From NCBI GenBank assembly GCA_022457155.1, contig JAJGOT010000432.1, positions 1-64,000 on the forward strand: DNA of 64,000 bases, in the 5' to 3' direction. The DNA is from Cladopsammia gracilis. Taxonomy: Eukaryota; Cnidaria; Anthozoa; Scleractinia; Dendrophylliidae. Position 1 is the first letter of the stretch, and each line of letters begins with the position of its first letter. The position numbers and the translations under genes are program-made. This document shows, piece after piece, positions 21,579 through 33,718 of this stretch. The notes below the pieces were generated by a model. The model worked only from the letters and a program-made list of their open reading frames with translations. It was not told the origin of the DNA and did no database searches.

Positions 21579-22642
21579 GGGGTGGACCATTAGAAATCCT
21601 GGGAGGGGGGTCAAAAATTTTTCAGTGTATGATTTTTTTTTTCGGCCTGAGTTTCCTGCAGGATTTTTTTTTGAGGGAGGTGCAAGCCTGCAGGTTTTTT
21701 TTTTTTTTTTTGAGATCTTCTTTATAAATGCGTGCAAGCCCCAAATTTTTTTTATACTTGGCCCAATCCATTTTTGGTATTAAACGCTGGAGAGTAGATT
21801 TAATTCAGACTGTCGAACCTTTGCATAAAAAATGGGGAGAAATAAGAATTGATATGGAGTGGTCGAGCGCCGAAGGCGCGAGCCGCTAGGGGGGTCTGGG
21901 GGCATGCCCCACCAGAAAATTTTGAAATCTTGATGCTCTGAAACTCCATTTCTAGTGTTCTGAGACAACAATTTCTGTCAAAAATGTTTGGCAAATCGAT
22001 GTGGCTTCTCGTCGCTTTGCGTCTCTTTGTGTGGCTCCACATACAAGTACTCGATTTCATTTTATTTTTCTTGCTGTTTCTTTAGTTTATCTGGATATCA
22101 GAGTTGAGTATACGCAATTTCGTCTTTTTGTATAGTAAGTATTATGAGAATTTGACGAAAATGACAGAATTTCATTTTCAAGCAAAATCGGGGTAATCTC
22201 GACGAAATCGGGACGGTTGGACAATCTGTAATGTATTTAAAAAATACTTGTGTGTAGTAGAGCAGGTTACATATTTCATGATGTTTACAGTGTTTTCAAA
22301 TATGTACATAAACAAGGTTTTGGTTATATTAAGATATTGGTACATGTACCAGATAGACCTTTGAGGCAGGTAATTTTTGACAGCATTTGAGTCAACCTGA
22401 AGTTGCTTTTTGATGAATTTTACTACCAGAGAGCATGTCATACTCTTATATGTTCCAGTTTAAAATAAATAAATAAATAAATAAATAAATAAATATATGT
22501 ATATATAGCCAGTTAGCTTGCAGGATTTTATTTTTTTATGGTCAACTGCTTGCAGGAATTTTTTTTGAGACAATTTTCCTTTGCAGGATTTTTTTTTTGG
22601 TAATTGTCACCCCCCCTCCCAAGATTTCTAATGGTCCGCCCC
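21579..22642. mobile_element. 1.06-kb non-autonomous element, TTA target site (Harbinger-like)
   Basis: Ends GGGGTGGACCATTAGAAATC (left) and GATTTCTAATGGTCCGCCCC (right) are inverted copies with one mismatch. TTA flanks both sides (21576-21578 and 22643-22645). T-runs and Gcaggatttt words occur sub-terminally on both sides. No transposase ORF was found. An (AAAT)n microsatellite lies inside at about 22462-22494. Confidence 0.7.
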
Positions 22643-23330
22643 TTAGAACTTAGAATTGCGCGCGCGTGTCCTTTTAACGCACTATACTAGCGCCTTTGTG
22701 ACGTAGCAGACAGGATTCGATTAAAGCTTCAGGAAAAACTATCTAGCGATCTCACGTCATGGATAAGTTAAATTAAACTCTGATAGTTCTCTCTCTAAAG
22801 ATAAAAAGAAGAATAGGCTACAATTTTTTTCTATCAGTAAGTATAACGGTAAAGTTTTAATATAGAGTGTTTTCACTGACGTCATATCAAAATTCAAAAG
22901 CAGTTTTCGATTCTAAATTGTTTATGGAATTGTAGAGAGTTTAAAACTACACATCTGGGCCAAATTTTGAAGCGCAAGCGCATTTCATTCAAGAGTTATA
23001 GGCGAACGAGTATAGACATTTTTAGTAAGAAATGTATGGAGCGGCCATCTTGGTGTACCACTTAGACACACCAACATGGCGGCAAAAAATTTAAAGACTT
23101 CAAAGTCTTAATAACACCAAAAATCTCATCACAAAATATTGTATTCACTATATGAGGCATGTTCTCTCCTAATTTCTATTACAAGTCGTATTTGATGACG
23201 CTGATGACTCTTCAAGGAAACAGAGATAATATTGGTGATTAAAATGATCTTGGTCATAACTAAATTTCCGTAGGGCCAGCAGGCAAGACTGAAATATTTT
23301 TAAAACAGGTCACGACATTTTAATAGCAAA
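22643..23330. other. Gene-free stretch with interspersed-repeat character
   Basis: No ORF or RNA gene was recognised. The words gcggccatcttggtg (about 23041) and caacatggcggc (about 23082) are inverted relatives, suggesting a decayed element around 22860-23100. Confidence 0.4.
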
Positions 23331-23860
23331 CATGTTTCGGATGAAACTTCATCCATCTTCAGTACAAGAAATAGATCAACCCGCTGGTGGGTGTAATATA
23401 AATACAAGAAGGATGCAATAGTTTGGTTAATACAGCTAATTACAGCGTTACAAACAATGTGGAACATATATATAATTACAACTTGACACGAAATGTGAAC
23501 AATATATTAACTATAATTACGGCGTGACGATCATAAAGAAACGAAACAGAAAATATATACTGAGTATACAAACAAAACTATACGGCCAGTGAAAGATTAA
23601 CATCAAAAATTTGTCTCAGTATAAAGTGAACGTTTTTCCCAATGAATATGCAGCGCTTCCTTGATTTTTAGCTGAAGGGCGTGGGGGCGGTGGCCTGGAT
23701 GGAAAAAACCATTCTTACGGAGAACATCAAGCTCGACAGTTTTCCGAGCTTTTAAGGTGTTGTAGAGGTTGTTCAGGTGGAAAAGCAAATGGAACGGTTC
23801 CTCCCAACAGAAATTTTCCGGAGAAAAGGTAATACCTTTCAAGGTATTTCCTTTTTCTCG
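23330..23860 (-). mobile_element. Penelope-like element 3' remnant
   Basis: The minus-strand frame at 23603-23842 ends with FFHPGHRPHALQLKIKEALH, then IHWEK and a stop. It resembles the C-terminus that follows the GIY-YIG nuclease in Penelope-like elements. About 230 bp downstream on the same strand is ctgaagatggatgaagtttc followed by atccgaaac, a motif often found past the Penelope stop codon. No catalytic domain is visible, so this is only a tail fragment. Confidence 0.5.
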
Positions 23861-24239
23861 CTTTCACCGGAACGACCGGAATTTTCTGTACCATTTGTTC
23901 GTATCACTAGTACCAGGCCTCTTCGGGAAATAAGGAAACTCGAAGATGGCGGATAATTTTGAAGAAGGAAATTTACACCGAGTTTATTCGTGTGAAAATT
24001 ACCACTTTTCATAGGCTAAACTGACAGATTCAATACAGAATGACTGCGAAATTACAGGCAAGAAAGATGGACATTTTTGATTGCTGTAAGTTGGTTTACT
24101 TTAACTTTTACGAATAGTGCTTGCTGCATACTTGGCAAGGGATAGCGATTCGCATATATGAAGTACTCGTACTAGCGTTAATTGTTTTGAAAATTGCAAA
24201 AAACCGCCGAATAAGTCGACGCCTGATTTTGCGTTGGAG

Positions 24240-25558
24240 ATGTCAACGAAGACAACGAAGACGATGATAACAAGACACAAGATTATCGTGGGTATAAAGT
24301 AAAACCGAAATTAGGATGGCGATGGCGCTGATGATGATTCAAGATTACAGAAATAATATTAGTGATTAATATGATCTTGGTCAATACAAATAAGACGATG
24401 ATCACATGACACTAGATTAAGGTGAATATAAAAGAAAACAGAAATTATGATGGCGATGACGCTGATCATGATGCAAGTAATAAACAAATTATTGGTAATT
24501 AAAATGATCTTGGTTATTACAAGGAAGACGATGATAACAAGACACTAGATTAAGGTCAGTATAAAGTAAGACAGAAATTATGATAGCGATGACGCTGATG
24601 ATATCGTAAGATTACAGAAATGATGTTGGTGATAAAAATGATCTTGGTGAATACAAGGAAGACGATGATAACATATAGACTCAAGATCATGGTGACATAA
24701 GATCATGATGGCCATGACTCTAAAGATGATGCAAGATAACAGAGATTATATTGGGGTTTGAAATGATCTTGGTGACTACAACGAAGACGATGAGATCAAA
24801 AAACAAGATTATGGTGAGTAAAATACATGATAATTATGACGCTTAAAATGATGCAAGATTAAAGAAATGGAAACAGAAATTCTGATGATCATGATGCTAA
24901 AGATGATGGAAGATGATGGAGAGCCTATAAAGGAAAAACAGAAATTATGATGGCGAATGGCGATGACGCTGATGATAATGCAAGATAACTGATTTGGTGA
25001 AAAAAAAATGATATTGGTGATTACAAGGAAGACGATGAGATCAAGACACAAGATTAATGTGAGTACAAAGTAAAACAAAAAATATGATGGCGATGGCGCT
25101 GATAATGATGCAAGATCATGAAAAGAGATACTATTGGTGATTACAACGAAGACGATGATTACAACACGATTTAGGTGAGAATATAGGTAAATAAGATTAA
25201 GGTGAGTATATAGATAAACAGAAATTATGATGGCCATGACGCTAAAGATGATGCAAGATTACCATAATAATAATAATTATAATGATAATAACAGACACAA
25301 GAGTTTGGTGAGTATAAAGGAAAACAGAAGTTATGGTGGCGACGACGCTGATGATGATGCAAAATTACAGAAATAATATTGGTAATTACATGTAAAATGA
25401 TCTTGGTTATTACAAGGAAGACGATGATAACAAGACACTAGATTAAGGTCAGTATAAAGTAAGACAGAAATTATGATAGCGATGACGCTGATAATATCGT
25501 AGGATTACAGAAAAAAATAATGGTGATAAAAATGATCTTGGTCAATACAAGGAAGTCA
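24240..25558. repeat. Degenerate ~132-bp satellite, left block
   Basis: Tandem units of about 130-134 bp recur with words gaaattatgatggcgatgac, gatgatgcaagattacag, aaaatgatcttggt and gaagacgatgataacaag. Spacing was measured between gaaatta words at 24307, 24441 and 24573. Units are diverged, with indels and frame-breaking stops on both strands, so the array is not coding. Confidence 0.85.
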
Positions 25559-26634
25559 TGTTTAGCTTAAGGTGGTTCGATACAGTTTTCTGGAGACCAT
25601 ACCAACATTTTTCAATCGGCTTTTAAGCGGTCTTCTCCAAGTCAGATCAACGTGAAATTTTCACCACTAACTAGTTTTGAATTGAAGTTTGGCAAGATAT
25701 ATTTTCTGGTAAAATCGATATTACCATGACGACGATAAACAAGAAACTTAGAAATCAGTAAAAGTGAAATTTAGCGCGTTTAAGATTTCGCATTGAAAAT
25801 CCCACATAGGCATATTAAAATATGGTATATGGCATATGTATTTTGCAAGAATAAAAAAATTCTGTATGTTTGAATTAAAATAAATCGCAATAACATTTCA
25901 AACCTTACCATTTGTGTATTGGTATTAAATTGATCGAGAGATTAACACTGGTTTTGTGAAATTACTTAATGATAATGTCAAAAAGTAGCTTGATGTTATG
26001 TTTGTAAACTTTGAAAGTTTTGTTTACTTTCTCTTTTGCAATCTTGAGAACTACCTTTTTTCCTAATATCGCTTCATGTGCAATTTTTGGGTAATTTTCT
26101 ATTTTAATGTATTTTGCAAAAATCTGAGAAATTGCTCGATGGATTTTTTTTAAAACATTCACTGTGCATGCTTACCGATGTGCAAAATATTATCTGAAAG
26201 TTTCATTGCCAGTGATTCATTGGAACGCCTTTAAATTTAAAGATGAAGACGACGTACGGACCGGCCGAAAAAATGGCGTTACAAATTTACTTTTTTTAAG
26301 TTATGCATAATAATGATTTCAAATTAATGCGCACTGCATTCCTCCGTGATTTATACTTTCGTTGTGATCTGTTGTGCATCTATTATTATCTATATTCGAG
26401 CATGATTGCATCTTATTACTCTCCTTGCTACTTTCCAGATTCCCTTAAGTCTCCTTTTAGGATTATTTTGAGCAATAAATGCCCTTTTGCGTTTTGAAAA
26501 CGTTTTTACAGCGGGCGTTTTGAACTAAAAGAAAACAGATGCAAAGAAATTTGCATCAAGGAGCGTACATTTCAATCAATAAAGATAAGGTAATAATAAA
26601 GATCACTTTTATCTCTGTAGTCTTCCACTTTTAT
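25559..26634. other. Insertion interrupting the satellite
   Basis: About 1.1 kb of non-satellite DNA starting near taaggtggttcgatacag. Short open frames have no recognisable similarity. It may be part of a larger inserted element together with the adjoining palindrome. Confidence 0.4.
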
Positions 26635-27121
26635 CACAGGGAGCCCATACAATCTGTTTGTGTAACACAATGACCATTTGTAATTTTATAGGAAATGTAT
26701 GGGATTTACCTAAATTTCATATTATAGCGACGTATCGCCAAATGTATGTACTGATCAACGCTAAATAAGCGTTGAATTACCTTATTTGTTGTGTGTTGTC
26801 GTCCTTTTGCCGTAAAAGTGATATTTTGAGCGATTTTGAAGGATTCTGAGTTCGCCGTTGACTGTACGTCTAAGAGAAAGACGTAGACGTACAGTCAACG
26901 GCGAACTCAGAATCCTTCAAAATCGCTCAAAATATCACTTTTACGGCAAAAGGACGACAACACACAACAAATATGGTAATTCAACGCTTATTTAGCGTTG
27001 ATCAGTACATACATTTGGCGATACGTCGCTATAATATGAAATTTAGGTAAATCCCATACATTTCCTATAAAATTACAAATGGTCATTGTGTTACACAAAC
27101 AGATTGTATGGGCTCCCTGTG
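26635..27121. mobile_element. 487-bp nearly perfect palindrome (fold-back element)
   Basis: Two 237-bp arms (26635-26871 and 26885-27121) flank a 13-nt loop. By eye I find one mismatch, accttattt against accatattt. The ends read CACAGGGAGCCCATAC and its inverse. The 7-mer cttttat flanks both sides (26628-26634 and 27122-27128), consistent with a target-site duplication. No transposase is encoded. Confidence 0.85.
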
Positions 27122-27139
27122 CTTTTATCCGCTTCGTCG

Positions 27140-28640
27140 TCATTTTATGATGGCGATGACGCTGATGATATGGTAAGATTACAGACTGAATAATATTCAT
27201 TTGGTGATAAAAATGACCTTGGTCAATACAAAGAGGACGATGATAACATACTTACATAATCTTAATTTATGATGGCGATGTCGATCGATGACGCAGGTAA
27301 GGATGCAAGATTACACACAACGAAGACAATGATAACAAGACACATGAAGCTAAAGATGATGCAAGATAACAGAGATAATACTGGTGATTAAAATGATCTT
27401 GGTGATTACAACGATGGTGATGATGATGAAAACAAGACACTAGATTATGGTGGGGACTAAGGAAAACAGAAATTATGATGGCCATGACGCTAAAGATGGT
27501 GCAAAAATACAGCAGTAACATTGGGGTTACATAAATAACATTGGTTATTAAAATGATCTTAGTGATTACAACGAATGATGATAACAAGACACAAGATTAT
27601 GGAAAGTATAAAGGATAACACAAATTATGATGGCGATGACGCTTGAGATAATACAAGATGACATTGATAACATTGGTGATTAAAATGATTTTGGTGATTA
27701 CAAGGAAGACGATGATATCAAGACACTGGATTAAGGTGAGTATAAAGGAAAACAGAAATTGTGATGGTGATGACGCTGACTGATGGTGCGAGATAACACA
27801 GATAATACTGGTGATTTAAATGATCTTACAAGGAAGACGATGAGATCAAGAAACAAGATTATGGTGAGTAAAATGGAAAACAGAAATTATGATAATTATG
27901 ACGCTAAAAATGATGCAAGATTTGGTGATTTAAACAACTTTGGTGATTACAAGTAATACGATGAAAACAAGACATTTGATTATGGTGAGTATAAAGCAGA
28001 TATAAAGTAAAACAGAAATTATGATTGCGATGAGACTGATGATGATGATGATGATGATGATGATTATGATCGAAGATTACAGAAATAATATTAGGTTTAA
28101 AATGATCTTTGTGATTACAACGAAGACGATGATAACAATACACAAGATTATCGTAACTACAAAGGAAAGCAGAAATTAAGATGGCGATGACGCTGATGAT
28201 ATGGTAATAGTATAGAAATAATATTGGTGATAAAAATGATCTTGGTAAATACAAAGAAGACGATAATAACATGACACAAGATTATGGTGAGTATAAAGAA
28301 AAAAACAGAAATTATGATGGCCATGACGCTGATGATGATGCAAGATGACAGAGATAATATCGGTGATTTAAATAATCTTGGTGATTACAACGAAGACTAT
28401 GATAACATAGACACAAGATTATCGTGAGTACAAAGTAAAACCGAAATTATGATGGCGTTGACGCTAACGATGATGCAAGATTACAGAAATAAAATTGTTT
28501 AAAATGATTTTGGTGATTATAACGAAGACGATGAGATCAAGACACAAGATTATGAGTAAAATGGAAACAGAAATTATGATGATTATGACGCTAGCGCTAA
28601 AGATGACGGAAGATTACAGAAATAATATTGGCAGCAAGAA
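27140..28640. repeat. Degenerate ~132-bp satellite, right block
   Basis: Same unit as the left block, resuming with atgatggcgatgacgctgat and ending near 28640. It includes a local (gat)n expansion at about 28039-28064. It is non-coding on both strands because stops recur. Confidence 0.85.
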
Positions 28641-28986
28641 AAAGTCGAAAACGGATTTTAAAATTCATGATCTTTCTTTTTCGTCGGTTTCGGCTTTTTT
28701 TTTCTTCTCGCCCTCGCTATATTGTACATGTATCTGCCCTTGCCGATACCGATGATCAAGTGGGTAATTTTCTTAGTTTGTAGTATCGGAGGTATTCGAA
28801 CTTTTTTTTATTTATTTTTTCTTAGAATCCTAGCTTTTATATTTTTGATGATGCATTTCATAGCAAAGATAATTTTTTGCTCTCTAAATCTCTAAAGAGG
28901 TCTTCATGAATTGACAAATAAACAGTGCTTCATATTGCTGTCAATTGACACGAGATGGGATGATCCTATACAGCCTAAAACTGGAA
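28641..28986. other. Gene-free spacer
   Basis: AT-rich DNA between the satellite and the LINE insertion. No feature was recognised other than the left target-site copy at its end. Confidence 0.4.
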
Positions 28987-28999
28987 GGAAAAATGTGAA

Positions 29000-30547
29000 A
29001 ACCTTATCTTTAGGGGCAATCTTAACAAGGCTGACTCTCTCAAGATAATATCAGTTAAAAGCATCTTTACAAGAGAGCTACTACAAATATGGTCTGAAGT
29101 CAATTTTGAAGAGTTTGTTAAAACCAAGGAACATTTTCTTGAGCAACCCATATGGCATAATTCGCTAATTAGGATCGAAAACAAGCCCGTCTTCGATAAA
29201 AACCTCTTTTCTCTAGGAATTTCAAAGGTAAAGGATTTTGTGAAAGAACAATACAACTTCCTTTCCTACACAGATTTTATTGAAAAATATAATTGTCATT
29301 TCCAACCTTTAAAATATTTTGGACTCGTATCTGCCCTTAAACAAGTCATAAATAATAGCATCACTCAAAATCCTACTCTTTCAATCCCAGAAGATTCACT
29401 TCTTACCTTATTTCTTAAGAACGCAAAAGGAACTAAGGTCGTCTACAAAAAACTTGTCTGTAAAAAAACGTCCACCCCGGTGAGAAGTCAGGCGAAATGG
29501 AACAGTACGGTCTCCCAGGAGGGATGTGTTGCTGATTGGAATGCAGCATACACCTTGGCTTTCAAGTGTACTAAAAGCACGACACTTATTAATTTTCAAT
29601 ATCAATTTTTGCATAGAATACTTCCCACAAACTCGTTTCTGACAAAGATTGGTATCACGCATGAACCAAACTGCTCCTTTTGCCGTACTACTGAGGAAAA
29701 TCTCGCTCATCTTTTTTGGCACTGTCCAAACGTTCAAAATTTTTGGGGAACCTTGACTGAAAAGCTTGCTGATTTCGACCTTATACCTAGAGACTACTCG
29801 ATGGATATCGCAGTTTTTTTTAGGCCTAAAGACGGATACCTCTAAATTTTCTCTTCAGATAAATTTCTGCTTTCTTCTAGCCAGATATTACATCTGGGGT
29901 TGCAGACTCTGCAACAGGACCCCTAAGCTAAAAATGTTTTTGAAGACCCTTCAGTCCCAATATAAAATTGAATTGTACAAACGAGTACCTACAAACAATC
30001 CTACGAACAAGAAATGGGACCCTTTGGTCCCACTTTTCAATGGTATTTGTTAGTTTTTAATTGGCAAATGTATATATGTTCCCAAATTACCGGCTCTAGA
30101 GACGGCTTTCTTGTAATTGTGTACTGCTCCAATCAATCAAACTAATGGTTTTTGTGACCAATTAACAGTTATGATCTTTGAGAATATTATATTTTACGTA
30201 AATTAAGAATATTATAATTTACTTTACGTTTATTTTAGTTTATGTTTTTAGTTATTCTCTTTTTCTACATTTACTTGGTAACGTAACTAGTGTAATAACT
30301 GTAATTGTAACTGGTGTCTACTACTGTTGCTAATTAGTTTTTGTATTGTATTGTTGCATTAAGAAAAGTATCGTATTGTAAGTAGCGTAAGTATCGTATT
30401 GTAAGTAGTGTAAGTATCGTATTGTAAGTAGTGTAAGTATCGTATTGTAAGTAGTGTAAGTATAGTATTTTAAGTAGTGTAAGTATCGTATTGTAAGTAG
30501 TCGGTGAACCTTGTATTGTGAAATAAATAAATTAAAAAAAAAAAAAA
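29000..30547 (+). mobile_element. 5'-truncated LINE insertion with target-site duplication
   Basis: Encodes the C-terminal third of a LINE ORF2: ELLQIWSEVNFEEFVK, then FQYQFLHRILPTNSFLTKIG and a zinc-binding zf-RVT segment CSFCRTTEENLAHLFWHC, then [15 protein letters not shown] and WDPLVPLFNGIC with a stop at about 30053. The first frame stops at 29845 and the end continues in another frame, with the shift near a T-run at about 29812-29820. The 3' end has aataaataaatt and a poly-A tail. The 13-mer GGAAAAATGTGAA flanks both sides (28987-28999 and 30548-30560). Confidence 0.85.
30366..30500. repeat. 23-bp minisatellite in the LINE 3' UTR
   Basis: About six tandem copies of a 23-bp unit containing tatcgtattgtaagtagtg. 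The spacing 30369, 30392, 30415 is visible directly. Confidence 0.9.
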
Positions 30548-30560
30548 GGAAAAATGTGAA

Positions 30561-32423
30561 CAACTCGTTGGGGTGCTTGCCCTCTTTCTTTTAGGAAATA
30601 CTGGCCCGGTTCGCCCGGGTTATATGGGCAGTGCTGGATTCGACTTGTTCGTAATAGGTCGGAGGATTGCTAACTGTCACTACCAGTCGCTTCTTGATAC
30701 CATGACTGCAATCAAGGGTATATAAATTTGCCCCATGAGTACAATAATGGTGCGGAACCAAAATGTTGTGTTAGGGATATTGATTCTAAAGATTTCTCAT
30801 GAAATTAATTTAATTTCGGCATGTCCCCGGTTGCCATGGTTGTAGATCACCCGGTAACGCATAACAGACAGAGTTATTTACCCAGCACCTTTAATTAGTT
30901 TTACCAAAACAAAGCTGACTATACAATGTCAGGCATGGCCAAAAAAACTAAATAAAATGGATATAAAAATACACGACATCCTATTTAGCTAAGCTATTAC
31001 ATTTTTTACTTTTCATTCTTTTTTTTTTACACGCCAAAAACAAACAGCATAGCTGGTGATTTGATCGTGTTCAATTTTATAAAACACACGTTACATTTTT
31101 ACTAAAAACGCTAAGCTCGGTCATTTCTTTTCGTAATTTTGAGCCGTTCTAAACTAAGCACGCTGTTGAAAAGCTGGTCTTGATAGAGTAACCGTAGCGG
31201 TATCGCCTGTAACAGCACCATTTTAGAAATAAATCTCTCAATGTTCAATTTTACACCGCTGCTTATAAAAGAAGACAGCTTTCGAGTTAGAAATCGATGC
31301 CTGAAATTGACCAGAATTGTAACCGTCCCCAGATGTGAAACTTTCCTCTTGACAACATAAATGGTGAAATTAATCCAAAAATTACTTCACAATTGAAAAA
31401 GGCAGGTACCGAAACCTGTGCAATCTTCAAGCAATACAAATATATATGATCGTCAGGCGATAAGATAACCTTTAGGGATGACACTTAGGGCAGACAGACA
31501 GATAGATAGACTGTTGGACAAACAGCTTAGGGCAAACGGCGGGTCTCGATATGCTTAACTAACGTGCTTTAATCATCAAGCAATGACCATCAAAGCCACT
31601 CCGGTATATCAAGACCGCTTTCACAGCTTAGCCTCAGCAAATACATTGATTATAATGTATTGAAGCAGCAGCTTATCTAGGATTTCTGCTAAAAAAATGC
31701 CATACATAGCATATTACGACTAAAACGATTATTTAGAAAATTCAAAAGTATGTTGTTCAGGGACTAAAGGAAGGGGCGGAGGGGGTGGTGTTCCTGGATC
31801 CCTTAAACTCTGGATCCCGGGTGGACTCCTACTTACTACTCATGGGGTGAATCTCGTTTCGTACGCGTTTTCGGCGCTTTCATATCCTGTTATATTTTAT
31901 CTTAATACCATAAAAGGTTCTAGGATACCTCTGATGGTGGTAATATTAGATTACCGGGGTACCAAACCAGTAATACGAACGGCTACGAAAATCAACCCCA
32001 TGACTTTGCTTGGAGCCCAGACAAAACTGCTGATTCGAGTTCGAGTAATACAATGGAGGCCTAGTTCCCGTTTTCTTCTACCTTGGAACCCTCCACTTTT
32101 TAGATTTGATCGTTGGAGCCCTAAACTCCTTAAATCCCTGGTTGTTATTTTTCTAACATGCAGCTGCAATCTGAGTCACACACTGTTGAAAACGTTTAGA
32201 GAAAGAACTCGAAAATTGGCCCTTTGTGAATATTTTTTTTTCAACAAAAATTAATTAAAAGAGGCCTGATCAGAGCCACCACAGCACATTCTTAAAATGG
32301 GCTAGTGATTGCTTTTTATCAAAGATGAAAACTTAAGTTACCATCAGTGGCATCTAAAATTAAACGCATATGGTGAAACTAAACATGACTTGAATGGGTA
32401 TTAAACGTGACGTGATAGTTGTG
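30561..32423. other. Gene-free stretch
   Basis: No ORF with recognisable similarity, no RNA gene and no clear terminal repeats. A few gaca/gata short repeats occur near 31495. Confidence 0.4.
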
Positions 32424-32426
32424 TTA

Positions 32427-32874
32427 AGCCCAGTTTCCATATGATCACAGCGATCGCAGCGACAACGATCGCTGCGATCGCTGTGATTCTATCTCAGCGA
32501 TCGCAGCGATCGTAGCGATCATATGGAAACCACTCTCCAGCGATCGCAGCGACAGCAAAAATACCAGGATGCACTGCGTACGCTCACTTATTTCAAGATG
32601 GCTGCCAACACGAACGCTGAGAAAGGGTGCGATTTAATTTGGTCCTTTTTATGGAAGAAGTGCAAAGATACGACTGTCTTTATAACAATTTTTAAAAAGA
32701 ATGGTGCGAACGATATTGTCAGACCCAGGTCCCCTCGATCTCCATTCACTTTCTCAGCGATCGTAGCGATCGCAGCGATCATATGGAAATCATCAATCGC
32801 TGCGATCGCTGAACTATTTTTTTCAGCGATCGCAACGATCGTAGAGATCGTAGCGATTATATGGAAACCGGGCT
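32427..32874. mobile_element. GCGATCGC-rich MITE, TTA target site
   Basis: Inverted ends AGCCCAGTTTCCATATGATC and gattatATGGAAACCGGGCT are flanked by TTA (32424-32426 and 32875-32877). Sub-terminal blocks on both sides, plus inner copies, are made of repeated cgatcgcagcgatcg words. The unique middle (about 32560-32740) shows no recognisable domain. The 3-bp TTA suggests PIF/Harbinger. Confidence 0.75.
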
Positions 32875-33482
32875 TTAGTTGAACTTAAGCACGCGTAACT
32901 GTCGGTCAGAATTAAGTTTGGCTTACAGGCATGTTTTCAATGAGTTAACTTTGTTTAAAGGATTTATCTCAGCTATGGGCTAGCTAGCTGTGTAATCAGG
33001 CTAGCTGTTTGATTACCAATCATACCATTTTAATACCAAATTATAAGTCATATTTTCACGTGGCGTGCTCATGCTTTAATGCAGCTGATGGTAGATTTTA
33101 TTCATTATCACTTCTAATCTTATCTATGCTAATCTATAGACTAATTTAACTTCATTATTTTTTGGGGGTCCACTTATCCATTCAGCCTAAGTTAAAAATA
33201 TCTCTCTTAAAAGCAATTTTTTTTAAATTTATCACTACCTTAGCATGCTCAAGTGATCAACGTCTGTGGAGGCCTTTTCCCATGACAGAAACTACAACTA
33301 TGGAAAACACCTGGACCGATTCAAAAGTGAAGATCTCAAATAAATCATCTTCCGAAGATAAGCTCGTTAAACAAATTTAATTCTTTTTTTTTTTGAAACC
33401 AAGAGAAATAGCTCAGTTGGGTTGCCATACTGAGATCACTTTTTAAGATAATAGTGTCTGTCATGGGCAATTGCAAGGAATA

Positions 33483-33718
33483 TTACAGCCTGGTCTGCTC
33501 TGCGATGTCAGGAGCACCTACCACAGGTGGCTGCACAGTGAAATCATACATTGGGTTAACATGGCAAACCGTGTTAGCCAAGTGCTCTTCAGGAGGCTTT
33601 TCGCAGGCTGCGTACGTAGGATTGTCAAACTGAAACGCAGTTTTTGATGCAGCGCAAGGCTTGTTCTTCTTCGAATTTCTCCTTCTGCATAAAAAAACCA
33701 CGCATGCCACACCTACAA
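33483..33718 (-). CDS. Last coding exon: second half of TM helix and cytoplasmic tail
   Basis: 78 codons including the stop. It begins inside the membrane helix ([10 protein letters not shown]), then RRRNSKKNK, an FDNPTY motif about 20 residues past the membrane, and NPMYDF about 25 residues later. Both fit NPxY endocytosis or PTB-binding signals. The acceptor cctttttaccag precedes it, and the TAA stop is at 33483-33485. Confidence 0.8.

Noticed and set aside
24809..28272. Minus-strand ORFs of 106-142 aa rich in Ile, Ser and His
   Set aside because: They are chance frames in the degenerate 132-bp satellite. They are not conserved between units and are interrupted by stops.
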